This document shows, piece after piece, positions 13,160 through 25,215 of a stretch of DNA of 64,000 bases. How positions within the stretch are numbered: the stretch's first letter is position 1; every line of letters begins with the position of its first letter. This DNA comes from Aulostomus chinensis. Its lineage: Eukaryota > Chordata > Actinopteri > Syngnathiformes > Aulostomidae. The stretch covers positions 22,191,001-22,255,000 of the forward strand of contig JBBMOA010000013.1 in assembly GCA_037954235.1 (NCBI GenBank). Reading direction: 5' to 3'. Position numbers and translations under genes: made by a program. The notes beneath the pieces are model-generated. The model did not search any database, had not been told where the DNA came from, and was given only the letters and a program-made list of their open reading frames with translations.

Positions 13160-16100
13160 ATGGCGGTGCAAGAGACAGCATCCCAACTATCCATGGCTCT
13201 CAAAGTCCAAGAATATCCCACCTTGAAGGTAAACGAAGATACTGACTGGTGTATAATGATAATATAACGCTTCCGGTGCTGGCACACAGCATAACGCGTT
13301 GAAGGTTGTTAGTGAAATGAGCATAATTACTGAGTTAGAAACGAGAGTAGCGAGCTTGACAGGGAGGCTAACGTTAGCTTGAGTAGCTTAGCCAGGTAGC
13401 TAGCGTTCATGAAATACCTGTGTTTCTCAATCAATATCACCGATCATTCTGTATCGTCAAAGAGCTTCAGATGTCGAGTTACCTGGTTTGTCGGAACCTA
13501 CCTATATGAGTTCTTACGTTGAGTTAGTCGAGGGTCACTGAGTTTAAAGTTTAAGCCTGTTGTTTTTTGATATGTCACATTAGTCACGTCAGTTGACGTG
13601 ATAAACTGTTACATTAATTAAATGCGTGTTAGCCAAGTGGTAACACGGCCAGTGGTGTGAGGACGTCAGCGTGTTTGACGGATAACGTCATGCTAACATG
13701 AGCATCTAAAGGTCTGAGGGAAAAAAAAAACGTGAGGTAAAGGTTGATATAATTCCAATTTTGACGTTAATTATTGCCACATGACACAAGATTGCTCTCC
13801 TTTCGATCACGTTACATGGCGTGTACGACTTGACATGCAGTCGTCTTAGGCCACATTGCTAAGTTAGCTTGCTATGTTAAGAAATAGAAGAATTAGCCGC
13901 GTTTAATTGTCGCACAGGATGAATAGTCCACCAGACACGTACCGTCGAGCATGCAAATTGAAGTTGGCTGAAAGAAGGAAATGTCGTTAGGGATCAGTGA
14001 GGGAGATCCCGTGCTCTACGCTGCTAGACACAGAGGCAGTCTTCATCACATAGCTGCTGCCTCTCTGCACTTCAAAATGGCCAGCGAGAGAAATCACAGA
14101 CTGCTGCCGCACACACGCACCGTTCCTCCATTGCACACATAACGTACTGCGACACCGCTGCTAAAAGACAGGCTGAAACAAGTCCGGGCTGCTTCCTGTG
14201 CTGAGCCATCTCGTCACGTTTGTGAGTAGCAATATCTATTGACAGCCTTTGTGTGCTAACTAATTGTGTGATGTTACCATGATGATTATAACGTGTCATT
14301 GGTGGTGTTTTAACGTGTGTGTGTGGCGTGCTGTGGTGTAGGGATGTGCCTTTGCCTGGCTACTGCAGTAAGGATGATGGGCACCATTTTAAGACAGGAG
14401 TGATGGTTGTTATTGCCATCAAATGGGAACCTGCAGCTGGGGGAAAGCAGGGTTGATTATATTTTTAGATTATTACAGTAAATAATTGCAGAGCTGCTAA
14501 TCTGCATTGCCAGTAAATACTGTGCAAGCTCCTTAAGGTCAGTATATGCTTGATCATACACCCTAGCAAGATAATGATGGCTGTAATATTAGTATGTACT
14601 TTTTATGTGAAAAAGAGGAAAAGGCATTGTGACCATGACAGACATTCCATTTTGTTAGCTATTAATTAGCTTTTAAGCTGTCTGCTGAAAATGCAGCAAT
14701 ATAAGAGTGAAAAGACAAAATCAATGAAATATTTTATTATACCTTAATATAATATTTGCATACAAATTTACAGTTACAATATTAATATTGCTATTCAGAT
14801 CTAACTAGATTACTTGAGCTGTGTCACGTGTATAGCTGTTCTAATAAATGAGTTATGGACCTTTGCATCTATCAGACCTGAACATTATCTCTTGCAGTGT
14901 ATCTTTAATGTCCTCTTCCATTTAAAACAAAAGTAGCATTGCGTCTCAAGAGTAGATGCAGGATGTAAACGTGTATAAAGCACAATACAAGGTTTGTGAC
15001 CACTCTGCTCGTCTAAAAACAATCTCAGAAGATTCCAAGGCATATGTAGATCAAGTATTCAGTGTCAGCAGGAGTCAGACAACAATGAATCATGATTACA
15101 GTTGCAAAAAAACAGGGTTGAAATCGACAACATGGATGTGCAACATGCATGAGTAAAGTCCATAGAATTATGGGTTGAAAGGATGAGAGAAGAGAAAAAG
15201 AGAGCACAGTCACATTGAGCCATAAAATTATGACACATATGCATGAACACACCAACTCACAGTGTCAGAATAGTGCTGTGAAATGTGTTCATTAAGCCTC
15301 CAGACGTTAGGTATTCACTGTCAAGTACAGTGAGTCCTTGTGAAAAATGGTCTTACCTTCTTAGGTTTAAGATTTAGAAGAAATATTTAAACTGAGTAAT
15401 CACTCCTGCTTTTGAGTCATTGGAGAATCAGCAGATTTGTTGTGTTTGATGTTTTTTGAGCCAGATGTTTTGCCTCTCACTTAAAAATATATTCTGACCC
15501 CTGGCTAGTAGAATGAGAGATGCAGATGACGTCATCCTCTCTCCTTGTCTTTTTACGTGATTTAACAGTGTATGAACTCATCGGCCTCTTCATTAGGTCC
15601 ATTTGTACAGTTTAATGGAATCAATACAACAGCTCATCCTAAATTTGGGCTTTAAAAATATAATGCATGCCTGTTTTCAAGGTTTAAATTTGCTGTTATC
15701 TCAAGCTGGATTCACCATAGTGAGTTCTGTCTGGAAACTGCGTATGGATAAAACGTGAAAGGCAGTGTCCTACTCATCCAAGGAATAATGAATCTGAGAA
15801 ATCCAGATCTTCATCAAATTGATGATCTTCATCAAATTGAATCAAATAAGCTGTCCTGTTCGTAACATTCTCTACCACGTTCTAATACAAGCAGGAAGAG
15901 AAAATGAACTCTCCGTAATAAGAGTGTAATAAAATCCATCCCTGTGGTTTCAAGCGCTTCCTGATAATGTCCCACCTTTTATATACTGTGAATGCATGTT
16001 TAATGGAGTCATTTGGCTTTCTTTACATCTTACTGTAATTGTCACCTTATATCTGGCTGTTGAAGCCTACATTTTATGAACCACAATGAATTTATTGACC

Positions 16101-19100
16101 TGCGGCCAAGTGTGTCACGAAAAATCAATATTTGAGGGTTCTATGTAATAGCATGCCTTTCCCACCTTTCTCTTCCCATCCAGTGGCTGTTCTTGAGTCC
16201 AGTGTAGGACACTATAAAATGGTTTACATCAGTCAAGGGTCCACTTCTTTGCATTATTTTGGCAAAATGAAAGCAAAATTCTTCTCATTCCAGCCAAGCT
16301 GCTTGTTTAACGGCACCCTCCATAACTTTCTGCTCAAGTATTTTTAGTCTGTAAACCACGTTATCTTGGCTCTAATTTTAAAAAGTGATCAAACCGTGCA
16401 AACTCAGAAATACGTTCATATGAATATTACTTGCATGTATCTGTGAAATCATTTGATTTGAAGTGATGAAGAAAGAAGCTCTGCACCGATTGCATTCATT
16501 ATCTCATTGTTTAAAATGAAATTTAGCAGTGATTGTACAGTGGCAAGACAGAACGAGGACAACAGTCTGATTGTAGAGCAGACATTCCTGTGTAAATCAG
16601 TATTTCCAAGCAGCCACAGGGAATTTAGACTGAATTTGTTGAGCTGTTTCCTCATCACATGCGCATAGATAGAAGTTCCGCATGCTCCTGTACACTGATG
16701 AACCTTGATGCATGATGTCTTTGCAGGTGCCCTACGAGACACTCAACAAACGTTTCAGAGCGGCTCAGAAGAACATTGACCGGGAGACCAGTCACGTGAC
16801 CATGGTGGTGGCAGAGCTGGAGAAAACACTGAGCAGCTTCCCAGTGGTTGACTCAGTGGTGTCATTGCTGGATGGGGTGGTGGAAAAACTCAGCGCCCTG
16901 AAGAGGAAGGTTAGGGATGCAAAAGTGGACACCAACTCTCACACACACACACACACACATACACACACACACTCTTACACTCACATACAGAGGTAGTTGT
17001 TAGTATTTCCTACCAGACAGGCTAAGAGCTCGTAAATTAGGTTTGGACAGTGATTGGAATTTAGAACTTCAGTATCTCTATCTTTAAACTGATCTAAATC
17101 TAATGAAACCCAAATATCCTTGAATGCTGGTGCTGAAAATTTTATGCCATCAGGCCCATTTTCAAAATACTCCTCAAACTTTGCTCTTCCTCATAGTTGG
17201 CAAACAATAAAATTATGCTTTTCCACCACATTTTGTTCGTAGTTTCTTCTACAATTCTACAATTTCATTTAGCTGACGCTTTTGTCCCAAGCGACGTACA
17301 GCACAAGCAAGAATTCAGACTTAAGGAAAAACCCATAGTAAGCGCAAAAGTGCTTCAGTTGTGATTTGGTCACAATGTTATGCAATCTTAATGTTATGCA
17401 GCTTTTTCTCAACACATGAATTTGTGTTTGTGTGCGCGTCTGTGTCCCATAGGCTGCTGAGTCCATCCAAGCAGAAGATGAGAGTGCAAAGCTTTGTAAG
17501 CGTCGCATCGAGCACTTGAAGGAGCACAGCAGTGACCAGCCAGCCTCAGTCAACCTATGGAAGAAGAAACGCATGGACCGCATGATGGTGGAGCATCTGT
17601 TGCGCTGTGGCTACTATAACACGGCTGTTAAGCTGGCGAGACAGAGTGGCATCGAGGTAACAGTATGCATGTGTTTGTTTGGTGCGTCTGTGTTGTCTCC
17701 AAGTAATTCATAGGAGTACATAGAAAATAATCTTATCTGAATCACACCCTAGATATACTCACTATTCCTGATTTAAAACTAACTTTATCCACATTTGTAA
17801 TAAACTCTTATCGTCTGTAGTGACTGCAAAGAGTAATTTTGCGTGTTTGTTTGATGCTTTTCTCTCTGTTAGGATCTTGTGAACATTGAGATGTTCCTCA
17901 CAGCTAAGGAGGTGGAGGAGTCTCTGGAAAGACAGGAGACAGCCACTTGCCTAGCCTGGTGTCATGACAATAAGTCCCGCCTCCGCAAGATGAAGGTAGT
18001 TAATTGTTCACATTATCCTTCATACTTTTAAACCAGGAAGTACTGTCTGGAGAGCAGATCTTTAACTTTGCCGCACCTTTTCCCTTTTAATCTGAATGGC
18101 AACTTTTGTTTCTTTTACAGAGTTGTCTTGAGTTTAGTCTGAGAATCCAAGAATTCATTGAGCTTATTCGACAAAACAAGCGAATGGATGCAGTCAGGTA
18201 CTGAACCACAACACGCACCTTTTTTTCCCATGCGTATGGACATCACCCACAAACTGTTGGATCCTGGAACATCACACTATCCTCAGTGATAAGCTAATTC
18301 CCTATATATTTGACTACTAAATCCAGAATGCACTGGACTTGTTGCCTTTTCTCCCAGGACGTGCTCAACTGAAAGAAAGTATCCAAGTTAAGTTTTGGAG
18401 TCCCTAAGCTGAGGGGTACATGAAGGAGTACTTCAGTAGGCCTCCTTGAAATTGAAAATTTGTGGGCAACTGAAACCTAATTCGTTTTATGCACACGGGC
18501 CTCATTTCCCACTAGCAAAACACCAACAGGTAAGGCCGCTGCTACGACCCGTGGCTTTGAATATTAGTAAAACAGCAGCCCCAGAGCTTGCAGAAATCAA
18601 CCAGTGTAGTTAGCATGAATGGAGTTAAAAATTGTGATACACTGCTCACAGTGTAGTGACACAAAACTGATGGATGATGTGTGAAGTTTCCTTTTCAACA
18701 TTTTCCATGCTACGGTCGGTCACTCGCTGATCTTGTGTCCGTGTGTGTGTGTGCCAGACATGCAAGGAAACACTTCAGCCAAGCAGAAGGAGGACAGTTG
18801 GATGAGGTTCGGCAGGTGATGGGCATGCTGGCCTTCCCATCAGACACACATATCTCCCCATACAGGGTAATACACTCACAGTACCAATATTTTAATGAAA
18901 GACGTGTTTTTTAGAACATTTCTGATCGGTGTGGAAAACCTCAAAGCTAGCAGTGAAATGATTACGTATATTTGAACAAAATATGGATATGTCACTCCAG
19001 TGTATTCATGCTAATGAGAAAAACTGTCAAAATATATTACAGTATTAATATTTTGTTGCACCCCTTGTATTAATAAAGTCAGATTGATAATCATAGGCTT

Positions 19101-20628
19101 ACCATAACAGAAAGTGCTTTTGCTTGCATTTCTACAATGCCCTTGATAGGATACCCTTGAAGAAATGAACCACAAACTGCTTTGATGGTAGCGAATGAAC
19201 TCGTGAATAGAGCAGGTATTAAGCCCTGGTAAGTGTTTACTCAATTGTGGAAGGCAACATTTATATCACGAGTAATTGAGCAGCTTGTGATTGGTACAAG
19301 TGCATCATCACTCACGACGGCGGAGGAGGGACTCCAGTTTTTAAGCAGTATTCTTGTGCTCATGGTTGAAAAAAAGTCCAATTATATTTTACTCCCTGGA
19401 AAACAAAACTTTGTCTGTGATTGTCTTAAAAGTCACGTAGGGCACGCTGTTCAAATTTGCCTCTGGACTCAAACACTCTGGTCATTCTACATCGATGACT
19501 TGGCACAGTGTGGTGGATCAGGTCTGACGTGGGCTGTATTTCAGACCGCTGAAAGCAGCCTGGGCAGACATGTTTGGGAAACAAAAGAAATAGGATATTG
19601 GAGAAGACTTCTATGACTTGTTGAACAATGGAATTTTTACAGACTTTGATGAAAACCATCAGGTGGTGTAAAAGTTACTCTTCTCTCTGTTCTGTCAGGA
19701 TCTTTTGGATCCAGCCCGCTGGAAGATGCTGATCCAGCAGTTCCGATATGACAACTACAGACTGCACCAGCTGGGGAACAATTCTGTCTTCACTATCACT
19801 CTGCAGGCCGGTCTGTCTGCCATCAAGACACCGTATCCTTTCATTCTCTGTTGCTAATAATGAGTTTCTCCTGCCCTTGTGGTTTTATCTGCTTAATTAC
19901 ACCTCCCAGGGATGCAAATAGGAGGTTTTGTAATTTACTTACTCCATTGCAGTGGCTGTTTCAAGGCCATGGGTTGTGTGACATCACAAAACCTCCCTGA
20001 CTTATCTGTGACTTGGCTCTCACTTTGGTGTCGGGGCTCTATGAGATAATCAAGCCACAGACATTCACACATTCACATACATAAATTGAATATATATCCT
20101 AATACATAAAACCAAGTGTTCTGTCACAGCCCCTGTTGCTTTGTGAAACCTGAACAACTCGCAATGAAATTTCAACTCACTGCTCAATACATTTTGGTCC
20201 TTAACCTCTGACCTCCAGTCAGTGCTACAAGGAGGACGGCACCTCCAAGAACCCAGACTGCCCAGTGTGCAGTAAATCCCTAAACAAGTTGGCCCAGCCG
20301 CTACCCATGGCCCACTGTGCCAACTCCAGACTAGTCTGTAAGATCTCCGGAGAGGTCATGAATGAGAACAACCCTCCCATGATGTTGCCTAATGGATATG
20401 TGTACGGCTACAACGTAAGTCCACCTCAAGACAGAGAGGGGTAAAAAGATGTTTCCCTCTTTTTAATCACTTGAAAATTGAGTATCGAAGCTGGAAAGAC
20501 TCACGTTCAGCTGTCTTTCATATCTCCTCCAGTCTCTTCTGTCCATCCGCCAAGATGACAAAGTGATATGCCCCAGAACCAAAGAAGTCTTCAACTTCTC
20601 TCAGGCTGAGAAGGTCTACATCATGTGA
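13160..20628 (+). CDS. maea: MAEA (GID9-like) subunit of the CTLH/GID E3 ubiquitin ligase
   Basis: Nine coding exons: 13160-13228, 16727-16909, 17453-17656, 17873-17995, 18121-18197, 18758-18866, 19699-19832, 20219-20414 and 20533-20628. All have GT-AG borders and compatible phases, giving 396 aa, the same length as human MAEA as I recall it. The start MAVQETASQLS matches the vertebrate start closely. The order expected for the family is LisH (about 121-153), CTLH (about 159-216), CRA and a RING-like Gid domain. The last is visible as CPVC at about 314-317 followed by MAHCANSRLVCKISG. The protein ends KVYIM. In the family, MAEA pairs with RMND5A as the RING-type catalytic module of the CTLH complex in cytoplasm and nucleus, and it is also described in erythroblast-macrophage contact. 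No frame damage was seen. Confidence 0.96.
13229..16726 (+). other. maea intron 1
   Basis: A 3.5-kb first intron of mainly unique AT-rich sequence. Its 5' end has GCTAACGTTAGCT-type motifs (near 13370), which are common in fish genomes. No nested gene or RNA gene was recognised. Confidence 0.8.
16940..16972. repeat. CA microsatellite just downstream of maea exon 2
   Basis: A CA run that begins about 30 nt after the exon 2 donor at 16909/16910, with one TA interruption. Confidence 0.95.
17245..17345. repeat. Teleost dispersed repeat fragment
   Basis: In maea intron 2 the segment TTTAGCTGACGCTTTTGTCC followed by AAGCGACGTACA closely resembles a motif widespread in teleost DNA (TTTAGCTGACGCTTTTATCC followed by AAAGCGACTTACA). 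I cannot assign a repeat class from sequence alone, and the limits are approximate. Confidence 0.5.
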
Positions 20629-21012
20629 TCACTCGGCTGACACGTGAGGGTTCACATGATGGAATGCGGCCCGTCGTCTGTCAGCTGTGACCTGGTCTGC
20701 TCAAGAGTGCCAGCTGTGGAGCTGTGATCCAGTGCCCTTCCTCCCCCCACAAGCCAACCAGCCACCCCACTCCACCCCCCCCCCCTACCGCGCCCCCCCC
20801 CCCCCCCCCCCATACATGATTATGATGATGGCCAGTTTCCTCACCTACTTTATCCCACAGAAACTGGGCTCTTCTCCCCCAGATCTGTTTGACATGACCC
20901 ATGCAAGCACATTGACTGTCAATATCTTACAGGCCTTCAATTTGAAGATCTTAGACTAGAGAAGACACCTGGGGGGCTTCTAGGTAGATGTTGAATTTTA
21001 CTACAACAACTT

Positions 21013-21018
21013 AATAAA
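21013..21018 (+). terminator. Candidate proximal polyadenylation signal of maea
   Basis: AATAAA about 385 nt after the stop codon. A GT/T-rich stretch follows. Confidence 0.45.
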
Positions 21019-21786
21019 ATTGTTGAGGTTACCTTGACATTTCCTTTCGCTAGTGGTGTCCCTTTGTTACTAAAATAATGTGGCAGAACTGTGTTGACTA
21101 AGTATTGTTCTAGTAACCATATTAACACAATATTTGGGCCTTTTTAAAAACAAACATGGCCGTCAAGTCATTCGGTAGCCTGCTCTAGACGTCTTTTGTC
21201 TTCTAGCTCTTTTTTTTGGAGGGGGGGCCTGAGGGGTTAAAAGGCTTCTTTTCAATTGTCCACATGCCCCCACCCCCATGACTGACATCCAACCCTTACT
21301 TGGACTGTAACAGGCTCCATTTGAAGTGTAAATATTAGGTGGGAATTGTTCATCCTCATAAATTTGAGTGTTTTGGGGATAAATAATGACGATGAAGGTG
21401 AACCTTCCAAGAATACTGTGTGGACTGAACAAGTATTTTCATGGGTGTTAACTGGTTGTTCAGTATATCTTCTCATTTCTGAGGAAGCTGTTAATTTTTT
21501 CTTATGAACTTGGTCTTATTAATTATGATGTACTAACTACCATAATATTTACGCAATATTCAAATATGACAACCATCACTGACGACGCTGTTTTAATGAA
21601 CCAATTGTCTTCCTCTGTTGTGTGTGAGGGTCAGCATTTACCGTTTCCTGCAATCAGTTAAAAAAAAAGAAAAAAGAAAAAAAAAAAAGAAATGGCTCAT
21701 TTCAGGTAACTTTGGATAAACTTTGGTTAATGGTAGTTATTTCAATATTGCCACATTTCTTTTAATTTCATAGCTATTTTTCCAAC

Positions 21787-21792
21787 AATAAA
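21787..21792 (+). terminator. Candidate distal polyadenylation signal of maea
   Basis: AATAAA followed within 30 nt by a TG-rich stretch (CTGTGCTGATCTTGTTCAG), the usual layout of a cleavage site. Confidence 0.5.
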
Positions 21793-21800
21793 GAAACTGA

Positions 21801-23085
21801 CTGTGCTGATCTTGTTCAGTCTGAAGATTCCGTCTTCACTGCTGCTCATTTTAGACCACGGGGTGTATGTAGCGTAAAAGTACACCAAACGTTCCAATAT
21901 TTCATGCAGTTTCACACACCTGCCTTTATTTCCTCAGTGCATTAATATGCAGGGTCACAACCAGGGTTATCTGCAAACATGACTCCTCCTTCTGCATTCG
22001 AACTAGGGCTACACAGATATTTGAAATGGCAACGTGACTCACAGTCGCATGAAGGCACGATACTTGTTCGAGGTATGTGTGTCAAAATATAGACCCACCC
22101 CCACCCCAAATAAAAATCTTGCTTTTCGTGGATTTTCAAATGAGAATTATATCACAATTAAGGACGTAAAGTGGGTAAATCAGAATTCTCTACTTTAGTG
22201 TCAAATTTAAAAATACCCCATGAAGCCCTGTTCAAAGTAATCCAGAAATGCTGTCTTATGTTGATAAGATAATCAGTCTTGTGGCCAATCATTTCTTCCA
22301 TCTATTGTTGATTAAGAAACCAAGTTGCCTAATTTGTGCCCACTAATGAGTTTGGACTGTCTTGTGTGTTTGTGTTGATAGACTAGATTAAGAGATTGTT
22401 TCATGAGCAACATGCCTCATAAAATATTTTAGTGAACGTTGATTTCAGTGTTTCTTCATTTGCTCGGTGGACTCTTCATCATCACCAGCGTCAACAACAA
22501 CATGGAAGTGGGGAGGACGTTGGGTCCTCTGTTGCATTGGAAATTAAATTCCCTGTGTCTTTCAGCTGAAACTGCAGCCACATTGCAAGGGCATGTTTTT
22601 GGACCAGGAGTGAGAAGTATCCATGCAGATGGTAGTGAAGCGTTGGCCAGGGACCCAACCCAGGGATCAACATTGGCGACCAGTAGAAACTGAGTGAATT
22701 CCGATAGCTTTGCCTGCGTGGTCAGGTCTTTAAAGCTCTCTATGCAAAAGACAAAACGGTAAATAATACTGTCGACAATGTGAGGAAAAAAACTTTACGA
22801 AGTCAAAAAGTGTATTCAAATCTTGTTTGGAAAAGAAAACAGATTATTTTTTTTTAAAAATCTTTTGTGATGAGGTCCCTGGAAACTAGTGTCTTTGGAA
22901 GAAATATTTAATAGAGAAATTGTAAATATGAGAGCTTGTTAAGTAAAGTAAAATAAAATATTCTGAATCACACTTTGACAAAAGGCCAGACATTTACTGT
23001 TCTTGCCTTCAATTGCAGACTGAGCGATTATCATTAACATTGGCCTCTGTTCCGTTTGTGGACCCTGATTGAGGCGCCGTAGCTA

Positions 23086-23148
<63 letters not shown>

Positions 23149-23440
23149 GCACGGTTGAGACAGGGAAATTTGCTTCGTTTCAAACCGTTATTCTCGTCTT
23201 GGGCCGTGTAATAACGCTCGCAGGCCTTCTAGCTTGTGATGTGAACATGTAAACCACAAGATGATTTAAACTGGGACAAATCTGCTTGATTCAGACACGC
23301 CACGGCGCGCACAGTTAGTGACAGTTGTTGTAAGTTACAAGTTACAAGATTCAACTGCGATTAGTCCGACACAGGAAGAAGAAGACGAATCAGCCGGAAG
23401 AGGTGTTGACGCCTCCCCACCGAGTCTGTCGTCACGGCGC
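21801..23440. other. Intergenic between maea and the first hnRNP A0 gene
   Basis: No exon is supported. It contains an ATT trinucleotide array at 23086-23148; the remainder looks unique and AT-rich. The last 150 bp become GC-rich and form the promoter of the next gene. Confidence 0.6.
23086..23148. repeat. ATT trinucleotide array
   Basis: About 21 uninterrupted ATT units about 0.3 kb upstream of the TATA box of the hnRNP A0 gene. Confidence 0.97.
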
Positions 23441-23446
23441 GTTCGC

Positions 23447-23453
23447 TATAAAA
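23447..23453 (+). promoter_or_regulatory. TATA box of the first hnRNP A0 gene
   Basis: TATAAAA in GC-rich surroundings, 88 nt upstream of the ATG. A pyrimidine-rich start region (CATTTCTGTCCCTCC) follows about 10-25 nt later, so the 5' UTR would be short, about 60 nt. Confidence 0.7.
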
Positions 23454-23473
23454 GCGTCAGCATTTCTGTCCCT

Positions 23474-23485
23474 CCGCCATTTTAA
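23474..23485 (+). promoter_or_regulatory. YY1-like element near the transcription start
   Basis: CCGCCATTTTAA contains the CCGCCAT core of YY1 elements, placed about 25 nt after the TATA box. This is the usual location near the start site of housekeeping RNA-binding-protein genes. Function is inferred. Confidence 0.5.
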
Positions 23486-23534
23486 GGCTTAGCGCGTTTA
23501 AGGTCTCTTCAAGCGTTTATCATCTCATCCAAAA

Positions 23535-24425
23535 ATGTCTGACCAGCTTTGTAAACTCTTCGTCGGTGGACTGAACGTGGACACCGACGACGACGGCCTG
23601 CGCAAGCATTTCGAGCAGTACGGGTCGCTTACCGACTGCGTCGTCGTGGTGAACAAGCAGCTGCAGAGGTCTCGCTGTTTCGGCTTTGTGACCTACTCGA
23701 CGCCGGATGAGGCTGACGCTGCAATGGCGGCTAGGCCGCACACGGTCGACGGGAACACTGTCGAAGTGAAGAGAGCCGTGGCCAGAGAGGATGCCAACAA
23801 GCCCGAGGCCCTCGCCAAAGTGAAGAAAATCTTTGTCGGCGGTTTGAAAGACGACATCGAAGAGGAGCATTTGACCGATTATTTCTGCCAGTACGGCCAA
23901 ATCGAGAAGGCTGAGGTCATCTCGGAGAAGGAGACCGGAAAGAAGAGGGGATTCGGCTTTGTTTACTTCACTGATCACGACGCAGCCGACAAGGCCGTTG
24001 TGGTGAAGTTCCACACTGTCAATGGCCACAAAGTTGAGGTGAAGAAAGCCCTGACCAAGCAGGAGATGCAGGCGGCCAACAGAACCGGTATGCCGCCGAG
24101 GGGAAGGGGCAGAGGCATGAGGGGAAATCAAAATGGCTACGGCAGCAGAGACTACGGCGGAAACTACAACTACGGAAATGGCGGAGGGTACAACTGCGGT
24201 TACGGAGGAGGATACGGCGGACCTTATGGGGGTGGCTATGGTGATCAAGGAAGTGGCTATGGCGGTGGTAACGGCTACAATGAGTTCGGCAGCGGCTACG
24301 GCCAGCATTCTTCTGGTTACGGCCCCATGAAAGGGCCCTTTGGAGGTCAGAGGAGCGCCGCTCCGTACACCAGAGGGAGTGGCGGTGGCGGCTACCCGAG
24401 GGGGGGCTACAGTGGCGGTTATTAA
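23535..24425 (+). CDS. hnrnpa0: hnRNP A0-type RNA-binding protein, intronless (copy 1)
   Basis: Single-exon gene of 296 aa; human HNRNPA0 is about 305 aa and also intronless. RRM1 starts near residue 7 with RNP2 LFVGGL (8-13) and RNP1 RCFGFVTY (47-54). RRM2 has RNP2 IFVGGL (99-104) and RNP1 RGFGFVYF (138-145). Residues from about 188 to the end form an RGG and Gly/Tyr-rich tail. A likely PY-type nuclear import signal is R273-x3-PY (277-278), after a YGPMKG motif. The family binds AU-rich elements in mRNA, mainly in the nucleus with shuttling. The ATG is the first in frame after a short leader with a TATA box. Residue 83 is Ala where the human protein has a serine phosphorylated by MK2. RRM2 looks closer to human A0 than that of copy 2. 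The exact zebrafish-style suffix is not assigned. Confidence 0.92.
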   Translation: MSDQLCKLFVGGLNVDTDDDGLRKHFEQYGSLTDCVVVVNKQLQRSRCFGFVTYSTPDEADAAMAARPHTVDGNTVEVKRAVAREDANKPEALAKVKKIFVGGLKDDIEEEHLTDYFCQYGQIEKAEVISEKETGKKRGFGFVYFTDHDAADKAVVVKFHTVNGHKVEVKKALTKQEMQAANRTGMPPRGRGRGMRGNQNGYGSRDYGGNYNYGNGGGYNCGYGGGYGGPYGGGYGDQGSGYGGGNGYNEFGSGYGQHSSGYGPMKGPFGGQRSAAPYTRGSGGGGYPRGGYSGGY

Positions 24426-25215
24426 AAGGCTGCACGACGGAAGTTCCACCACCCTCACCACAAATTACCTCCGGCCAAGAATTGGACGCCCAAACTCAAA
24501 TTCACAAACCGGGCGTCTGCCTTGAAAACCCAACCATGGCAGACTAACGGACACAGAGACCCCCGTAAACATAATGAAGACCTCAAAAACCCAAACAGGT
24601 AGGAAGGTCACTTCCCAGAAAACCTGATTAAAAACGAGCAGCAGTTGCCGTTCTACTAGGACACTTTCGACTCAGTATAACAGTATACAGCGATACCCCC
24701 CCTTTTTTTTTTTTTTTACTATGTACCGTCGCCCAAGAAGGCGGCGAATAGTTGTCGTTTAGAGTTGGAAATATTTTTTATTTGCGTTTATCCGCTTTTT
24801 TTTTGAATTTTCCGTGTAGAATTGTTTTACTTAATATTTTGCATTTTAAGCAATTAGATTTTGTGTTCTGGAGTAAAAGTTAGTGATTTCATTGTATGAG
24901 GGTGAGAAGCATGTTTTTTTGTGGTTTTCATAGCTCTGTCATACTGATCACAAATTTGTATAATTATTTACTTCTTTAAGGCGGGAACATGAACCCACAG
25001 GATCCAATTTCCTTGTTTCCTTCCCCATATTGTGCTCCATACTCGAACTCTCCTCACACAATAGTTTCAGTCTAAATATTGTTCATTTTCCATTTACTTG
25101 TAGCAATATATAATGTATATTGTATACTTTCATGTCTTGAGATCAAAATTTACTGTTAAAACACTTTGGTATGCATATGTATGTTCATTTTAAATAAAAC
25201 GTTACACCATATAGC
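24426..25215 (+). other. 3' UTR of hnRNP A0 copy 1 (inferred)
   Basis: T-rich sequence after the stop, ending at an AATAAA at 25193-25198. The long, AT-rich UTR is typical of hnRNP genes. The boundary is inferred. Confidence 0.55.
25193..25198 (+). terminator. Candidate polyadenylation signal of hnRNP A0 copy 1
   Basis: AATAAA about 770 nt after the stop codon. Confidence 0.55.

Larger units (their letters stand above)
20629..21800 (+). other. maea 3' UTR (inferred)
   Basis: Sequence after the maea stop contains C/CCCCA tracts near 20777-20812 and two AATAAA signals, at 21013 and 21787. The longer form would give a UTR of about 1.2 kb. An A-rich run lies at 21661-21690. The extent is inferred from the signals only. 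Confidence 0.5.

Noticed and set aside
23520..24461. Long minus-strand open frame (313 aa) over hnRNP A0 copy 1
   Set aside because: It is exactly antisense to a GC-rich conserved coding exon. The Val/Ala/Ser-rich translation is what an antisense frame of RRM and Gly codons gives, and no promoter or homology supports it.
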